Assembly (NCBI RefSeq): GCF_003633755.1
Contig: NZ_RBIL01000001.1
Coordinates: 2,093,426-2,157,425 of the forward strand
Source: Solirubrobacter pauli
GTDB taxonomy: Bacteria > Actinomycetota > Thermoleophilia > Solirubrobacterales > Solirubrobacteraceae
Direction of reading: 5' to 3'
DNA length: 64,000 nucleotides
Shown: piece after piece, positions 17,986 through 25,674 of the stretch
Numbering within the stretch: position 1 is the stretch's first letter
Layout: every line of letters begins with the position of its first letter
Notes under the pieces: model-generated
What the model was told of the DNA's origin: nothing
The model's database searches: none
Seen by the model: only the letters and a program-made list of their open reading frames with translations
Made by a program: the position numbers and the translations under genes

Positions 17986-18015
17986 CGGTGCGGCGGCTCA
18001 CGGGCCGCCGCACCG
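17986..18015 (+). terminator. Hairpin terminator after the xylanase gene
   Basis: CGGTGCGGCGGC, loop TCACGG, GCCGCCGCACCG: perfect 12-bp stem 12 bases after the stop codon and just ahead of the pca promoter. Confidence 0.7.
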
Positions 18016-18022
18016 CGCTATC

Positions 18023-18056
18023 GTTCGCAGGCCGAACCCAGGTTCACTATGCGAAC
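18023..18056 (+). promoter_or_regulatory. Two tandem 15-bp inverted repeats, probable IclR/PcaR operator
   Basis: GTTCGCAGGCCGAAC (18023-18037) and GTTCACTATGCGAAC (18042-18056) both fit GTTC-N7-GAAC, and the 4-base gap leaves them 19 bp centre to centre. The second copy contains the pcaI start codon. GTTCG-type half-sites are known for the PcaR/PcaU group of IclR regulators, and an IclR gene ends this operon. Confidence 0.6.
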
Positions 18057-18843
18057 ACACGCCGAGATCACCTCACTGCCCGACGCCGTCGCGGACCTGG
18101 TGCGCGACGGCGATGTGGTCGCCCTCGAGGGCTTCACCCACCTGATCCCCGTCGCCGCGGGGCAGGAGATCATCCGCCAGCGCAAGCGCGACCTGACGCT
18201 CGTGCGGATGACGCCGGACATCGTCTACGACCAGCTGATCGGCGCCGGCTGCGCCCGCAAGCTGATCTTCTCCTGGGGCGGCAACCCGGGCGTCGGCTCG
18301 CTGCACCGCTTCCGCGCAGCCGTCCAGGCCGGCGAGCTCGAGATCGAGGAGCACAGCCACGCGGGCATGGCCAACCGCTACGCGGCCGCCGCGTCCGGGC
18401 TCCCGTTCGCCGTCCTGCGCGGCTACAACGGCACGTCGCTCCCGGACCACACGGACACGATCAAGCCGATCACGTGCCCGTTCACCGGCGAGCGGCTGAC
18501 CGCCGTGCCGGCGCTCGACCTCGACGTGGGGATCATCCACGCCCAGCGCGCCGACCGGCAGGGCAACGTCCAGCTGTGGGGCCAGACCGGCGTGCAGAAG
18601 GAGACCGTGCTCGGCGCCAGGCGCAGCATCGTCACCGTCGAGGAGATCGTCGACGAGCTCGACGAGAAGCCGTACAGCGTCGTCCTCCCGCGCTGGGTCG
18701 TCACCCGCGTGTGCGAGGTGCCGGGCGGCGCCAGGCCGTCCTACGCGCAGGACTACTACGACCGCGACAACGACGCATACAAGGCGTGGGACGCGACGTC
18801 GCGCGACGAGGCGGAGTTCGCGAAGTGGCTGGAGGCGCTGTGA
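18049..18843 (+). CDS. pcaI: 3-oxoadipate CoA-transferase, subunit A
   Basis: Alpha subunit (264 residues) of the enzyme moving CoA from succinyl-CoA to 3-oxoadipate in the beta-ketoadipate pathway. It is of the glutaconate-CoA-transferase-like type (LVRDGDVVALEGFTHLIPVAAGQEIIRQ; FSWGGNPGVGSLHRFRAA; HSHAGMANRYAAAASGLPF), as in actinobacterial CatI/PcaI. The ATG at 18049 lies inside the second operator copy with no clear Shine-Dalgarno, which suggests a leaderless or very short-leader mRNA. It overlaps the B subunit gene by 4 bases. Assignment to 3-oxoadipate rather than another acid rests on the seven following pca genes. Confidence 0.88.
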   Translation: MRTHAEITSLPDAVADLVRDGDVVALEGFTHLIPVAAGQEIIRQRKRDLTLVRMTPDIVYDQLIGAGCARKLIFSWGGNPGVGSLHRFRAAVQAGELEIEEHSHAGMANRYAAAASGLPFAVLRGYNGTSLPDHTDTIKPITCPFTGERLTAVPALDLDVGIIHAQRADRQGNVQLWGQTGVQKETVLGARRSIVTVEEIVDELDEKPYSVVLPRWVVTRVCEVPGGARPSYAQDYYDRDNDAYKAWDATSRDEAEFAKWLEAL

Positions 18844-19583
18844 GCTACGAAGCCGACGAGATGATGAGCGTCGAGGCCGCGCGCCAGCTGCGCGACGTCA
18901 CCGCGTGCTTCGTGGGCATCGGCCTGCCCAGCACGGGCGCGAACCTCGCGCGCCGGACGGTCAACCCGGACCTCGTGCTGGTCTACGAGGCGGGCGCGAT
19001 CGGGGCCAAGCCGCCGCGGCTGCCGCTCTCGATCGGCGACGGCATGCTCGGCGAGACCGCCGACTACATCGCCTCCGTCCCGGAGATCTTCAACTACTGG
19101 GTCCAGCCGGGCCGGATCGAGGTCGGCTTCCTGGGCGCCGCCCAGCTCGACCGGTACGCGAACATCAACACCACCGTGGTCGGCGACTACGCGCATCCCA
19201 AGGTGCGCCTGCCCGGCGCGGGCGGCGCGCCGGAGATCGCCGCGTCGTGCGGCGAGGTGGTCGTGATCGTCCGCCAGTCGCCGCGCGCGTTCGTCGAGCG
19301 GGTCGACTTCATCACGTCGGTCGGCCACGGCGACGGGCCGGGCGCGCGTGAGCGGCTCGGCCTGCGCGGGAAGGGTCCCACCAAGGTGATCACCGACCTC
19401 GGCATCCTCGAGCCGCACCCCGAGAGCCGCGAGCTGGTCCTCACGCACCTGCATCCCGGCGTGGACGTCGAGCAGGCGCGGGCGGCGACGGGGTGGGACC
19501 TGAAGATCGCCGATGATCTGCAGACGACCGAGCCGCCGACGGAAGAGGAGCTGAAGGCGTTGAGAGAGTTGCTGGCCGCATGA
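18840..19583 (+). CDS. pcaJ: 3-oxoadipate CoA-transferase, subunit B
   Basis: Beta subunit (247 residues), start GTG at 18840 (VSYEADEMMSVEAARQL); the much longer open frame upstream is a shadow of pcaI and the xylanase. LVYEAGAIGAKP near residue 44 supplies the Glu that forms the CoA thioester in this family; later landmarks are QLDRYANINTTVVGDY and FITSVGHGDG. Overlaps on both sides (GTGA with pcaI, ATGA with pcaF) indicate tight coupling. The final GWDLKIADDLQTTEPPT is typical of the family. Confidence 0.88.
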   Translation: MSYEADEMMSVEAARQLRDVTACFVGIGLPSTGANLARRTVNPDLVLVYEAGAIGAKPPRLPLSIGDGMLGETADYIASVPEIFNYWVQPGRIEVGFLGAAQLDRYANINTTVVGDYAHPKVRLPGAGGAPEIAASCGEVVVIVRQSPRAFVERVDFITSVGHGDGPGARERLGLRGKGPTKVITDLGILEPHPESRELVLTHLHPGVDVEQARAATGWDLKIADDLQTTEPPTEEELKALRELLAA

Positions 19584-20743
19584 ACGGCGCGTACATCTAC
19601 GACGCGGTCCGCACCCCGTTCGGCCGCTACGGCGGCGCGCTCGCGGGCGTGCGTCCGGACGACCTCGGCGCGTTCGTCGTCAAGCAGGCCGTCGAGCGCA
19701 CGGGCGTGGACCCCGAGCGGATCGACGACGTCATCTTCGGCAACGCCAACGGCGCGGGCGAGGACAACCGCAACGTCGGGCGGATGGCGGCGCTGCTCGC
19801 CGGCCTGCCCACGTCCGTGCCCGGCGTGACGGTGAACCGCCTGTGCGGGTCGAGCCTCGAGGCCACGATCCAGGCCAGCCGCTCGATCGAGACGGGCGAC
19901 GCGGACGTCGTGCTCGTCGGCGGCGTCGAGTCGATGAGCCGTGCCCCGTGGGTCGTGCTCAAGCCCGAGAAGGGCTTCCCGGCCGGCCCGCAGACGATGC
20001 ACTCGACCACGCTCGGGTGGCGGATGGTCAACCCGGAGATGCCCGAGCAGTGGACGATCTCGCTCGGCGAGTCGACCGAGAAGCTGGCCGGGATCTACGG
20101 CATCACCCGCGATGAGCAGGACGCGTTCGCCCTCAGGAGCCACCAGCAGGCGGCACGCGCGTGGGACGAGGGCCTGTACGACGGCTGGGTCGTGCCGGTG
20201 CCGGCCACGGACCTCACGCGCGACGAGAACATCCGCGCGGACACGAGCCTCGAGAAGCTCGCCAAGCTCAAGCCCGCGTTCGCCAAGGATGGGACGGTGA
20301 CGGCCGGCAACGCCTCCCCGCTCAACGACGGCGCCGCCGCGGTGCTGCTCGCCGGCGAGGCCTTCGAGGGCGAGCCGCTCGGCCGGATCGCCGGCCGCGG
20401 CGCGCACGGCGTCGACCCCGACGTGTTCGGCATCGGCCCGGTCGAGGCCGCCAACCGGGCGCTCGCGCGCGCGGGCATCGGCTGGCAGGACCTGGACCTC
20501 GTGGAGCTCAACGAGGCGTTCGCCGCGCAGTCGCTCGCGTGCCTGCGCGAGTGGACGGAGCTCGACCCCGACAAGCTGAACGTGAGCGGCGGCGCGATCG
20601 CGCTCGGGCACCCGCTCGGCGCCTCCGGCGCGCGGATCGTGGGGACGGTCGCGCACGGGCTCAAGCGCACGGGCGGCAAGTGGGGGCTCGCGGCGATCTG
20701 CATCGGCGTCGGCCAGGGCCTCGCCGTGGTGGTGGAGGCATGA
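19580..20743 (+). CDS. pcaF: 3-oxoadipyl-CoA thiolase
   Basis: Cleaves 3-oxoadipyl-CoA into succinyl-CoA and acetyl-CoA, the last step of the pathway. 387 residues, normal thiolase length. Active-site motifs: VNRLCGSSLEA (nucleophilic Cys near residue 92), NEAFAAQS, GGAIALGHPLGASGAR (catalytic His) and the C-terminal CIGVGQG with the second Cys. It overlaps pcaJ by 4 bases. The following 76 bases to pcaH are the only real gap in the operon and hold a hairpin. Confidence 0.9.
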   Translation: MNGAYIYDAVRTPFGRYGGALAGVRPDDLGAFVVKQAVERTGVDPERIDDVIFGNANGAGEDNRNVGRMAALLAGLPTSVPGVTVNRLCGSSLEATIQASRSIETGDADVVLVGGVESMSRAPWVVLKPEKGFPAGPQTMHSTTLGWRMVNPEMPEQWTISLGESTEKLAGIYGITRDEQDAFALRSHQQAARAWDEGLYDGWVVPVPATDLTRDENIRADTSLEKLAKLKPAFAKDGTVTAGNASPLNDGAAAVLLAGEAFEGEPLGRIAGRGAHGVDPDVFGIGPVEAANRALARAGIGWQDLDLVELNEAFAAQSLACLREWTELDPDKLNVSGGAIALGHPLGASGARIVGTVAHGLKRTGGKWGLAAICIGVGQGLAVVVEA

Positions 20744-20771
20744 CTCGCGCTGCGCGCTCGCATGCCTTGTC

Positions 20772-20797
20772 GGGAACTCGCCTTGCGGCTCGTTCCC
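20772..20797 (+). promoter_or_regulatory. Intra-operon hairpin between pcaF and pcaH
   Basis: GGGAAC ... GTTCCC with a 3-bp inner stem (GCC/GGC) around loop TTGC. There is no U-tract, so it is more likely an mRNA stability or processing element, or an uneven-expression device, than a full terminator. Confidence 0.35.
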
Positions 20798-20819
20798 GCG
20801 GGACAGGGAGGGACGAAGC

Positions 20820-21521
20820 ATGACGCGCTTCCGCGACGACTCCGAGTCGCACCCGCCGATGGACTACGCGGGCTACAAGTCGACCGCGCTGCGGCATCCG
20901 AAGCAGCCGCTGATCGCGCTGCCGCACCGGCTCACCGAGGTCACCGGGCCGGTGTTCGGCGACGACCGCGTCGGCGAGCACGACCACGACCTCACGCAGG
21001 GTCCGGGCGGCGAGGCGGTCGGCCAGCGGATCATCGTCCACGGCCACGTCAAGGAGGACGACGGGCGCCCCGTGCCCGACACGCTGGTGGAGATCTGGCA
21101 GGCCAACGCGGGCGGGCGGTATCGCCATCAGGTGGATCGGTGGCCGTCCCCGCTGGACCCGAACTTCACCGGCGCCGGCCGCACGCTCACCGACAAGGAC
21201 GGCTACTTCCGCTTCCTGACGATCAAGCCGGGCGCGTACCCGTGGCGCAACCACCCGAACGCGTGGCGCCCCGCGCACATCCACTTCAGCCTGTTCGGCC
21301 GCGCGTTCACCCAGCGGCTCGTGACCCAGATGTACTTCCCGGACGACCCGCTGTTCTTCCAGGACCCGATGTACAACTCGATCCGCGACGAGCGGGCGGC
21401 GAAGCGCATGGTGAGCGCGTTCGACTACGAGTCGACCGAGGATCACTGGGCGCTGGCCTACCGCTGGGACATCGTCCTGCGCGGCGAGGAGGCCACGCCG
21501 ACGGAGGAGCCGCACGCATGA
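20820..21521 (+). CDS. pcaH: Protocatechuate 3,4-dioxygenase beta subunit
   Basis: The iron-bearing subunit (233 residues) of the intradiol dioxygenase that opens protocatechuate to 3-carboxy-cis,cis-muconate. The predicted Fe(III) ligands are all present: Y101 (GGRYRH), Y140 (GAYPWRN), H153 and H155 (WRPAHIHFS), with the same 39- and 13-residue spacing as in the Pseudomonas enzyme. Shine-Dalgarno AGGGAGGGA precedes the ATG. It overlaps pcaG by 4 bases. Confidence 0.95.
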   Translation: MTRFRDDSESHPPMDYAGYKSTALRHPKQPLIALPHRLTEVTGPVFGDDRVGEHDHDLTQGPGGEAVGQRIIVHGHVKEDDGRPVPDTLVEIWQANAGGRYRHQVDRWPSPLDPNFTGAGRTLTDKDGYFRFLTIKPGAYPWRNHPNAWRPAHIHFSLFGRAFTQRLVTQMYFPDDPLFFQDPMYNSIRDERAAKRMVSAFDYESTEDHWALAYRWDIVLRGEEATPTEEPHA

Positions 21522-22027
21522 CGCTGGGGACCACGCCGTCGCAGACGGTCGGGCCGTACCTGGGGATCGGGCTGCCCTGGCCGGACGGGCCGGATGTCGT
21601 CCCGGCGGACACGCCCGGGCGCATCCGCCTCCACGGCCGGGTGCTCGACGGCGCCGGCGACCCGGTCGGCGACGCGCTGATCGAGACCTGGCAGGCCGAC
21701 CCGGACGGGAAGTTCGGGACGGACTTCCGCGGCTTCGGCCGCTGCCCCACCGACGAGGAGGGAGCGTGGGAGATCTTCACGCTCAAGCCCGGTCGGCTCG
21801 GAGACGGCCAGGCCCCACATGTCGACGTGAACGTGTTCGCCCGTGGCATGCTCAACCGCTGCGTGACCCGGATCTACTTCGCCGACGAGGACAACACCGG
21901 GGATCCGGTGCTCGAGTCGGTGCCGGAGGAGCGCCGGGCGACGATCGTCGCCCGCCCGGATGCCGACGGCTACCGGTTCGACGTGTACCTCCAGGGCGAG
22001 CGTGAAACCGTCTTCTTCAAGGTCTGA
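21518..22027 (+). CDS. pcaG: Protocatechuate 3,4-dioxygenase alpha subunit
   Basis: Structural partner (169 residues) of PcaH. The ATG at 21518 (MTLGTTPSQTVGPYLGIGLP) is the natural start; the open frame extends upstream only as a shadow of pcaH. It keeps the intradiol fold motifs (GDALIETWQADPDGKF, PHVDVNVFARGMLNR, RIYFADEDN) but lacks the Tyr/His iron set, as expected for alpha. Its 3' end overlaps the probable pcaB start by 26 bases. Confidence 0.93.
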   Translation: MTLGTTPSQTVGPYLGIGLPWPDGPDVVPADTPGRIRLHGRVLDGAGDPVGDALIETWQADPDGKFGTDFRGFGRCPTDEEGAWEIFTLKPGRLGDGQAPHVDVNVFARGMLNRCVTRIYFADEDNTGDPVLESVPEERRATIVARPDADGYRFDVYLQGERETVFFKV

Positions 22028-23183
22028 CGACGTCTTCTCCGGCGTGCTCGCGCGCGGGCGCGTGCCCGAGCAGGTCTCGGGGCGCGCCTGGCTGCAGGCG
22101 CTGCTGGACTTCGAGGCCGGCCTCGCGCGCGCGCAGGCGCGTGCGGGCTTGATCTCGGAGGACCAGGCGGCGGCGATCGGGGCCGCGTGCCAGGCGGATC
22201 TCTACGACGTCGCCGAGATCGCCGCGGGCGCGGCGGCGATCGGCAACCCCGCGGGCCCGGTCGTGCAGGCCCTGAAAGCGGCGGTGCCGGGCGCGCCGGT
22301 GCACCAGGGGGCGACGAGCCAGGACGCGGTCGACACGGCGGCGATGCTGGTCACCAAGCGTGCGCTGGGTCCACTGCTCGGCGACCTGCGCGGCGCCGCC
22401 GACGCGGCCGAGCGACTCACGCGCGCGCACCGGGACACCCCGATGATCGGCCGCACGCTGCTCCAGCAGGCGCGGCCGACCACGTTCGGCCTGAAGGCCG
22501 CCGGCTGGATGGTGGGCCTCGACGAGGCCGCGGACGCGCTGCACAACGTGCGCCTGTCGGTGCAGCTCGGCGGGCCGGTCGGGACGCTCGAGGGCGCGTG
22601 CGGTGACGCACCGCCCAGCGACGTCGGCGTCGCGGGGATCGCCGGTGCGCGCAACGAGGCGCCGCCGGTGGCGCTCGTGCGTGCGGTGGCACGCGAGCTG
22701 GACCTCGACGTGCCGCTGCTGCCCTGGCACACGCTGCGCGGCCGGATCGGCGAGCTGGCGGGCGCGCTGGGCGTCGCCGCCGGCGCGATCGGCAAGGTGG
22801 CGGGGGACGTCGTCCTGCTCGCCCAGACCGAGGTCGGCGAGGTGCGCGAGGGCACGGGCGGCGGCTCGACCTCGATGCCGCACAAGCACAACCCGGTCGC
22901 GGCGGTCGCGGCGCTCGGCAACGCGAAGCAGGCGCCCGGCCTGGTCGCGACGCTGCTCTCCGCGATGGTGCAGGAGCACGAGCGCGCCGCCGGCGCCTGG
23001 CACGCGGAGTGGCGTCCGCTGAACGAGCTGCTCGTCACGACCGGCTCCGCCGCGAGCTGGCTGCGCACGTCGCTCGAGGAGCTCGTGGTCGACACGGACC
23101 GGATGCGCGCGAACCTCGACCAACCCGACCCCGATCTCGGCGCGGCCACGACGCTCGTGGATCGCGCGTTGGAGCACCGATGA
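22002..23183 (+). CDS. pcaB: 3-carboxy-cis,cis-muconate cycloisomerase
   Basis: Fumarase/aspartase-superfamily enzyme closing carboxymuconate to 4-carboxymuconolactone. With the GTG at 22002 it has 393 residues; a GTG at 22044 (VLARGRVPEQVSG) is an alternative, and the first residues (VKPSSSRSDDVF) look poorly conserved. Signature GGGSTSMPHKHNPVAA (about residues 284-300) is the superfamily loop; HQGATSQDAVDTA and GRTLLQQARPTTFG match cycloisomerases. It is shorter than Pseudomonas PcaB because the C-terminal extension is absent. Overlaps pcaD by 4 bases. Confidence 0.9.
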   Translation: MKPSSSRSDDVFSGVLARGRVPEQVSGRAWLQALLDFEAGLARAQARAGLISEDQAAAIGAACQADLYDVAEIAAGAAAIGNPAGPVVQALKAAVPGAPVHQGATSQDAVDTAAMLVTKRALGPLLGDLRGAADAAERLTRAHRDTPMIGRTLLQQARPTTFGLKAAGWMVGLDEAADALHNVRLSVQLGGPVGTLEGACGDAPPSDVGVAGIAGARNEAPPVALVRAVARELDLDVPLLPWHTLRGRIGELAGALGVAAGAIGKVAGDVVLLAQTEVGEVREGTGGGSTSMPHKHNPVAAVAALGNAKQAPGLVATLLSAMVQEHERAAGAWHAEWRPLNELLVTTGSAASWLRTSLEELVVDTDRMRANLDQPDPDLGAATTLVDRALEHR

Positions 23184-23932
23184 TCCCCCACCACCGCGTC
23201 ACCGGGCCCGCGGACGCGCCCGTCCTCGTGCTCTCGAACTCGCTCGGCACCACGCTCGACATGTGGAAGCCGCAGGCGCGGGCGCTCGCCCGGCGGTTCC
23301 GGCTCGTCCGCTACGACACGCGCGGGCACGGTGGCAGCGACACGCCGCCCGGGCCGTACACGATCGGCGACGTCGGCCGGGACGTGCTCGACCTGCTCGA
23401 CCACCTCGGGGTCGAGCGGACGCACTTCGCCGGCCTGTCGCTCGGCGGCATGACCGGGCAGTGGCTCGCCATCAACGCGCCCGAGCGGATCGAGAAGCTC
23501 GTGCTGCTGTGCACGTCGCCGAAGATGGGGCCCGCGCAGGTGTGGATCGACCGGGCCAAGACGGTGCGCGAGCAGGGCACCGAGGCGATCGTGGACGGCA
23601 CGTTCGAGCGCTGGTTCACCGCCGATTACCGGGCCGAGCACGACCTGAGCGCCCTGCGCGACATGTTCGTCGGCGTCGATGACGAGGGCTACGCGCGCTG
23701 CTGCGGGATCATCGAGACGATGGACCTGACGGACGGGCTGCCGAACATCAGCGCGCCGACGCTCGTGATCGCGGGCGCCCAGGACCCGGCGACGCCGCCC
23801 GCCGAGCACGCGGAGGTGATCGCCGGCGCGATCCCCCGCGCGCGGCTGGAGGTGCTGGACCCCGCGGCGCACCTGGCGAGCGTCGAGCGCGCCGACGACG
23901 TCACGCGGCTGATCAAGGAGCACCTGGGATGA
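23180..23932 (+). CDS. pcaD: 3-oxoadipate enol-lactonase
   Basis: Alpha/beta hydrolase (250 residues) hydrolysing 3-oxoadipate enol-lactone. Start ATG at 23180, overlapping the pcaB stop by 4 bases. Oxyanion region LSNSLGTTLDMW, nucleophile elbow GLSLGGM (Ser near residue 92), acid in AGAQDPATPP and His in PAAHLAS. PcaD is separate from PcaC here; in many actinobacteria the two are fused as PcaL. It lies directly before pcaC, with which it overlaps by 4 bases. Confidence 0.92.
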   Translation: MIPHHRVTGPADAPVLVLSNSLGTTLDMWKPQARALARRFRLVRYDTRGHGGSDTPPGPYTIGDVGRDVLDLLDHLGVERTHFAGLSLGGMTGQWLAINAPERIEKLVLLCTSPKMGPAQVWIDRAKTVREQGTEAIVDGTFERWFTADYRAEHDLSALRDMFVGVDDEGYARCCGIIETMDLTDGLPNISAPTLVIAGAQDPATPPAEHAEVIAGAIPRARLEVLDPAAHLASVERADDVTRLIKEHLG

Positions 23933-24306
23933 GCGACGACCCCCGCTACGAGGCCGGCATGCAGGTCCGCCGGGAGGTGCTCGGCGACGAGCACGTCGAC
24001 CGCGCGACCGGCAACGCGACCGACTTCACCCGCCCGTTCCAGGAGTACATCACCCGCTCCGCGTGGGGCGAGGCGTGGACGCGGCCCGGCCTGGACCGCA
24101 AGACCCGCTCGTGCATCACGCTCGCCATCCTCACCGCGCTGCGCGCCGAGAACGAGCTCCCGATGCACGTCCGCGCCGCCAAGCGCAACGGGCTCACCGA
24201 CGAGGAGATCCTCGAGGTGCTCATCCACACCGCCGTCTACGCGGGCGTGCCGGCCGCCAACTCGGCCGTGGCGATCGCGAACCAGGTGCTGTCCGAAGGT
24301 GGGTGA
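23929..24306 (+). CDS. pcaC: 4-carboxymuconolactone decarboxylase
   Basis: A 125-residue AhpD-like helical enzyme that converts 4-carboxymuconolactone to the enol-lactone. Conserved blocks are GRPFQEYITRSAWG-like (TRPFQEYITRSAWGEAW), RSCITLAILTAL, and ELPMHVRAAKRNGLTDEEILEVLIHTAVYAGVPAAN. The length is normal for free-standing PcaC. The stop overlaps the regulator start by 8 bases. Confidence 0.93.
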   Translation: MSDDPRYEAGMQVRREVLGDEHVDRATGNATDFTRPFQEYITRSAWGEAWTRPGLDRKTRSCITLAILTALRAENELPMHVRAAKRNGLTDEEILEVLIHTAVYAGVPAANSAVAIANQVLSEGG

Positions 24307-25093
24307 GCGGGGCGAGCACTTCGTCCAGTCGCTCGAACGCGGGCTCGCGGTCATCCGCGCCTTCAGCCCCGAGGAGCCCGAGCTCACGCTGTCGGACGTC
24401 GCGCGCCGCACCGGCCTCACGCGCGCGGCCGCGCGTCGCTTCCTGCTGACGCTCGGCGACCTCGGCTACGTGCGCTCGGACGGCAAGCGGTTCGCGCTCA
24501 CGCCGCGCGTGCTCGAGCTCGGCTACGCGTACCTGTCCAGCCTCTCGCTGCCGGAGATCGCCGAGCCCCACCTCGAGCGGCTCGCGGCCGAGGTGCGCGA
24601 GTCGAGCAGCGTCTCGGTGCTCGACGGCGACGAGATCGTCTACGTCGGCCGTGTGCCGACCAGCCGGATCATGCGCGTGTCGATCAACGTCGGCACGCGC
24701 TTCCCCGCCTACGCCACGTCGATGGGACGCGTGCTGCTCGCCGCGTTGACGGAGGCCGAGCTCGACGCGTACCTGGCGCGCGCGGAGCTGGAGCCGCTGA
24801 CCGCGCGCACGCTCACCGACGCGGGTGCGCTGCGCGCCGAGCTCGACCGCATCCGCGCGCAGGGGTGGGCGCTCGTCGACCAGGAGCTCGAGGAAGGGCT
24901 GCGGTCGGTGGCGGCGCCGGTGCGCGGCCGCGAGGGGACGGTCGTGGCCGCCGTGAACGTCTCCGCCCACGCCAGCCGGGCCTCCCGCGAGGCCGTCCGC
25001 AAGACCCTGCTGCCGCCGCTGCTGGCCACCGCCGCGCGCATCGAGAGCGACCTCAAGGACGTCGGGACACCCCAGGCCCGCGCCTATCATTGA
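24299..25093 (+). CDS. pcaR: IclR-family regulator of the pca operon (PcaR/PobR-like)
   Basis: A 264-residue regulator starting at the GTG at 24299. N-terminal winged helix (residues 8-70: FVQSLERGLAVIRAFS, LSDVARRTGLTRAAARRFLLTL) and C-terminal IclR effector domain (GTRFPAYATSMGRVLLA; DQELEEGLRSVAAPVRGREG). This pattern is the PcaR/PcaU/PobR group, which respond to beta-ketoadipate or protocatechuate and often activate. It is translated from the operon it presumably controls, so regulation is a feedback loop; the tandem GTTC-N7-GAAC repeats at the pcaI start are its likely target. The symbol is by context. Confidence 0.85.
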   Translation: MGERGEHFVQSLERGLAVIRAFSPEEPELTLSDVARRTGLTRAAARRFLLTLGDLGYVRSDGKRFALTPRVLELGYAYLSSLSLPEIAEPHLERLAAEVRESSSVSVLDGDEIVYVGRVPTSRIMRVSINVGTRFPAYATSMGRVLLAALTEAELDAYLARAELEPLTARTLTDAGALRAELDRIRAQGWALVDQELEEGLRSVAAPVRGREGTVVAAVNVSAHASRASREAVRKTLLPPLLATAARIESDLKDVGTPQARAYH

Positions 25094-25098
25094 GGGCG

Positions 25099-25542
25099 AT
25101 GGCACAGTGGTCGGAGATGGCCTTGCAGCGGCTTTCCGGCGCCGGCTACCGGCGCGGTGGCGCCCGTGAAGCCGTCATCGAGCTGCTCGACTCGCAGCCC
25201 TGCGCCCTCTCCGCGCTGGACATCGAGGACCGCTTGCGCACCGGGGAGGGACGGCGGGTCGGCCGCGCCTCGATCTACCGCGTCGTCGACGAGCTCGTCA
25301 GCCTGGACCTGCTGACGCGCGTGGAGGTCGGCGACGGCGTCGCCCGCTACGAGCCGCACCGCGGCTGCACCGGCCACGAGCACCATCACCACCTCGTCTG
25401 CGACGGCTGCGGACGGCTGGAGCCGTTCCAGGATGCCGCGCTCGAGCAGGCCATCCGGCACCTCGCGAGCCGCGTCTCGTTCGACGTCTCCGACCACGAC
25501 GTCACGCTGCACGGCTGCTGTCAGGCCTGTCGCGCGGCCTAG
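25099..25542 (+). CDS. Fur-family metal-dependent regulator
   Basis: A 147-residue Fur/Zur/PerR-type repressor starting at the ATG at 25099, 5 bases after the IclR stop; the longer frame upstream is a shadow. Winged helix to about residue 80 (ALSALDIEDRLRTGEGRRVGRASIYRVVDEL), then the metal-sensing domain with HEHHHHLVCDGCGRLEPF and the second Cys pair CCQACRAA at the C-terminus (structural zinc). Which metal it senses cannot be read from the sequence. It may be expressed with the pca genes, perhaps because PcaGH needs iron. Confidence 0.85.
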   Translation: MAQWSEMALQRLSGAGYRRGGAREAVIELLDSQPCALSALDIEDRLRTGEGRRVGRASIYRVVDELVSLDLLTRVEVGDGVARYEPHRGCTGHEHHHHLVCDGCGRLEPFQDAALEQAIRHLASRVSFDVSDHDVTLHGCCQACRAA

Positions 25543-25555
25543 ACCTTCTGGGATA

Positions 25556-25573
25556 CGTGGAGTGATCTCCACG
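25556..25573 (+). terminator. Hairpin after the Fur gene
   Basis: CGTGGAG, loop TGAT, CTCCACG: perfect 7-bp stem 14 bases after the stop codon. It is the best candidate for the end of the pca-iclR-fur transcript, though no U-tract follows; an operator is possible. Confidence 0.4.
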
Positions 25574-25620
25574 CGCGGGAGATTGCCAGCAGCGTTCGGT
25601 TGAGGTGCAATCGACACAAG

Positions 25621-25640
25621 CGCCCCTTGAGGGAGGGGCG
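25621..25640 (+). promoter_or_regulatory. Leader hairpin of the M14 peptidase gene
   Basis: CGCCCCT, loop TGAGGG, AGGGGCG (7-bp perfect stem) followed by the T-rich GTTGTTCGTTTCC, 35 bases before the start codon. It has the form of an intrinsic terminator and may attenuate transcription into the gene. The core CCCTTGAGGGAGGG recurs upstream of the LVIVD-protein gene near 57106-57119. Confidence 0.4.
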
Positions 25641-25674
25641 GTTGTTCGTTTCCCTAGAGGGGGGTACCACCCAC

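Noticed and set aside
17844-18839. A long upstream extension of pcaJ
   Set aside because: The 332 extra codons are the wrong frame of the xylanase end and of pcaI; the conserved protein starts at the GTG at 18840.
25600-25674. A longer start for the M14 peptidase
   Set aside because: The extension would put a charged 25-residue stretch ahead of a textbook signal peptide and would translate through the terminator-like hairpin.
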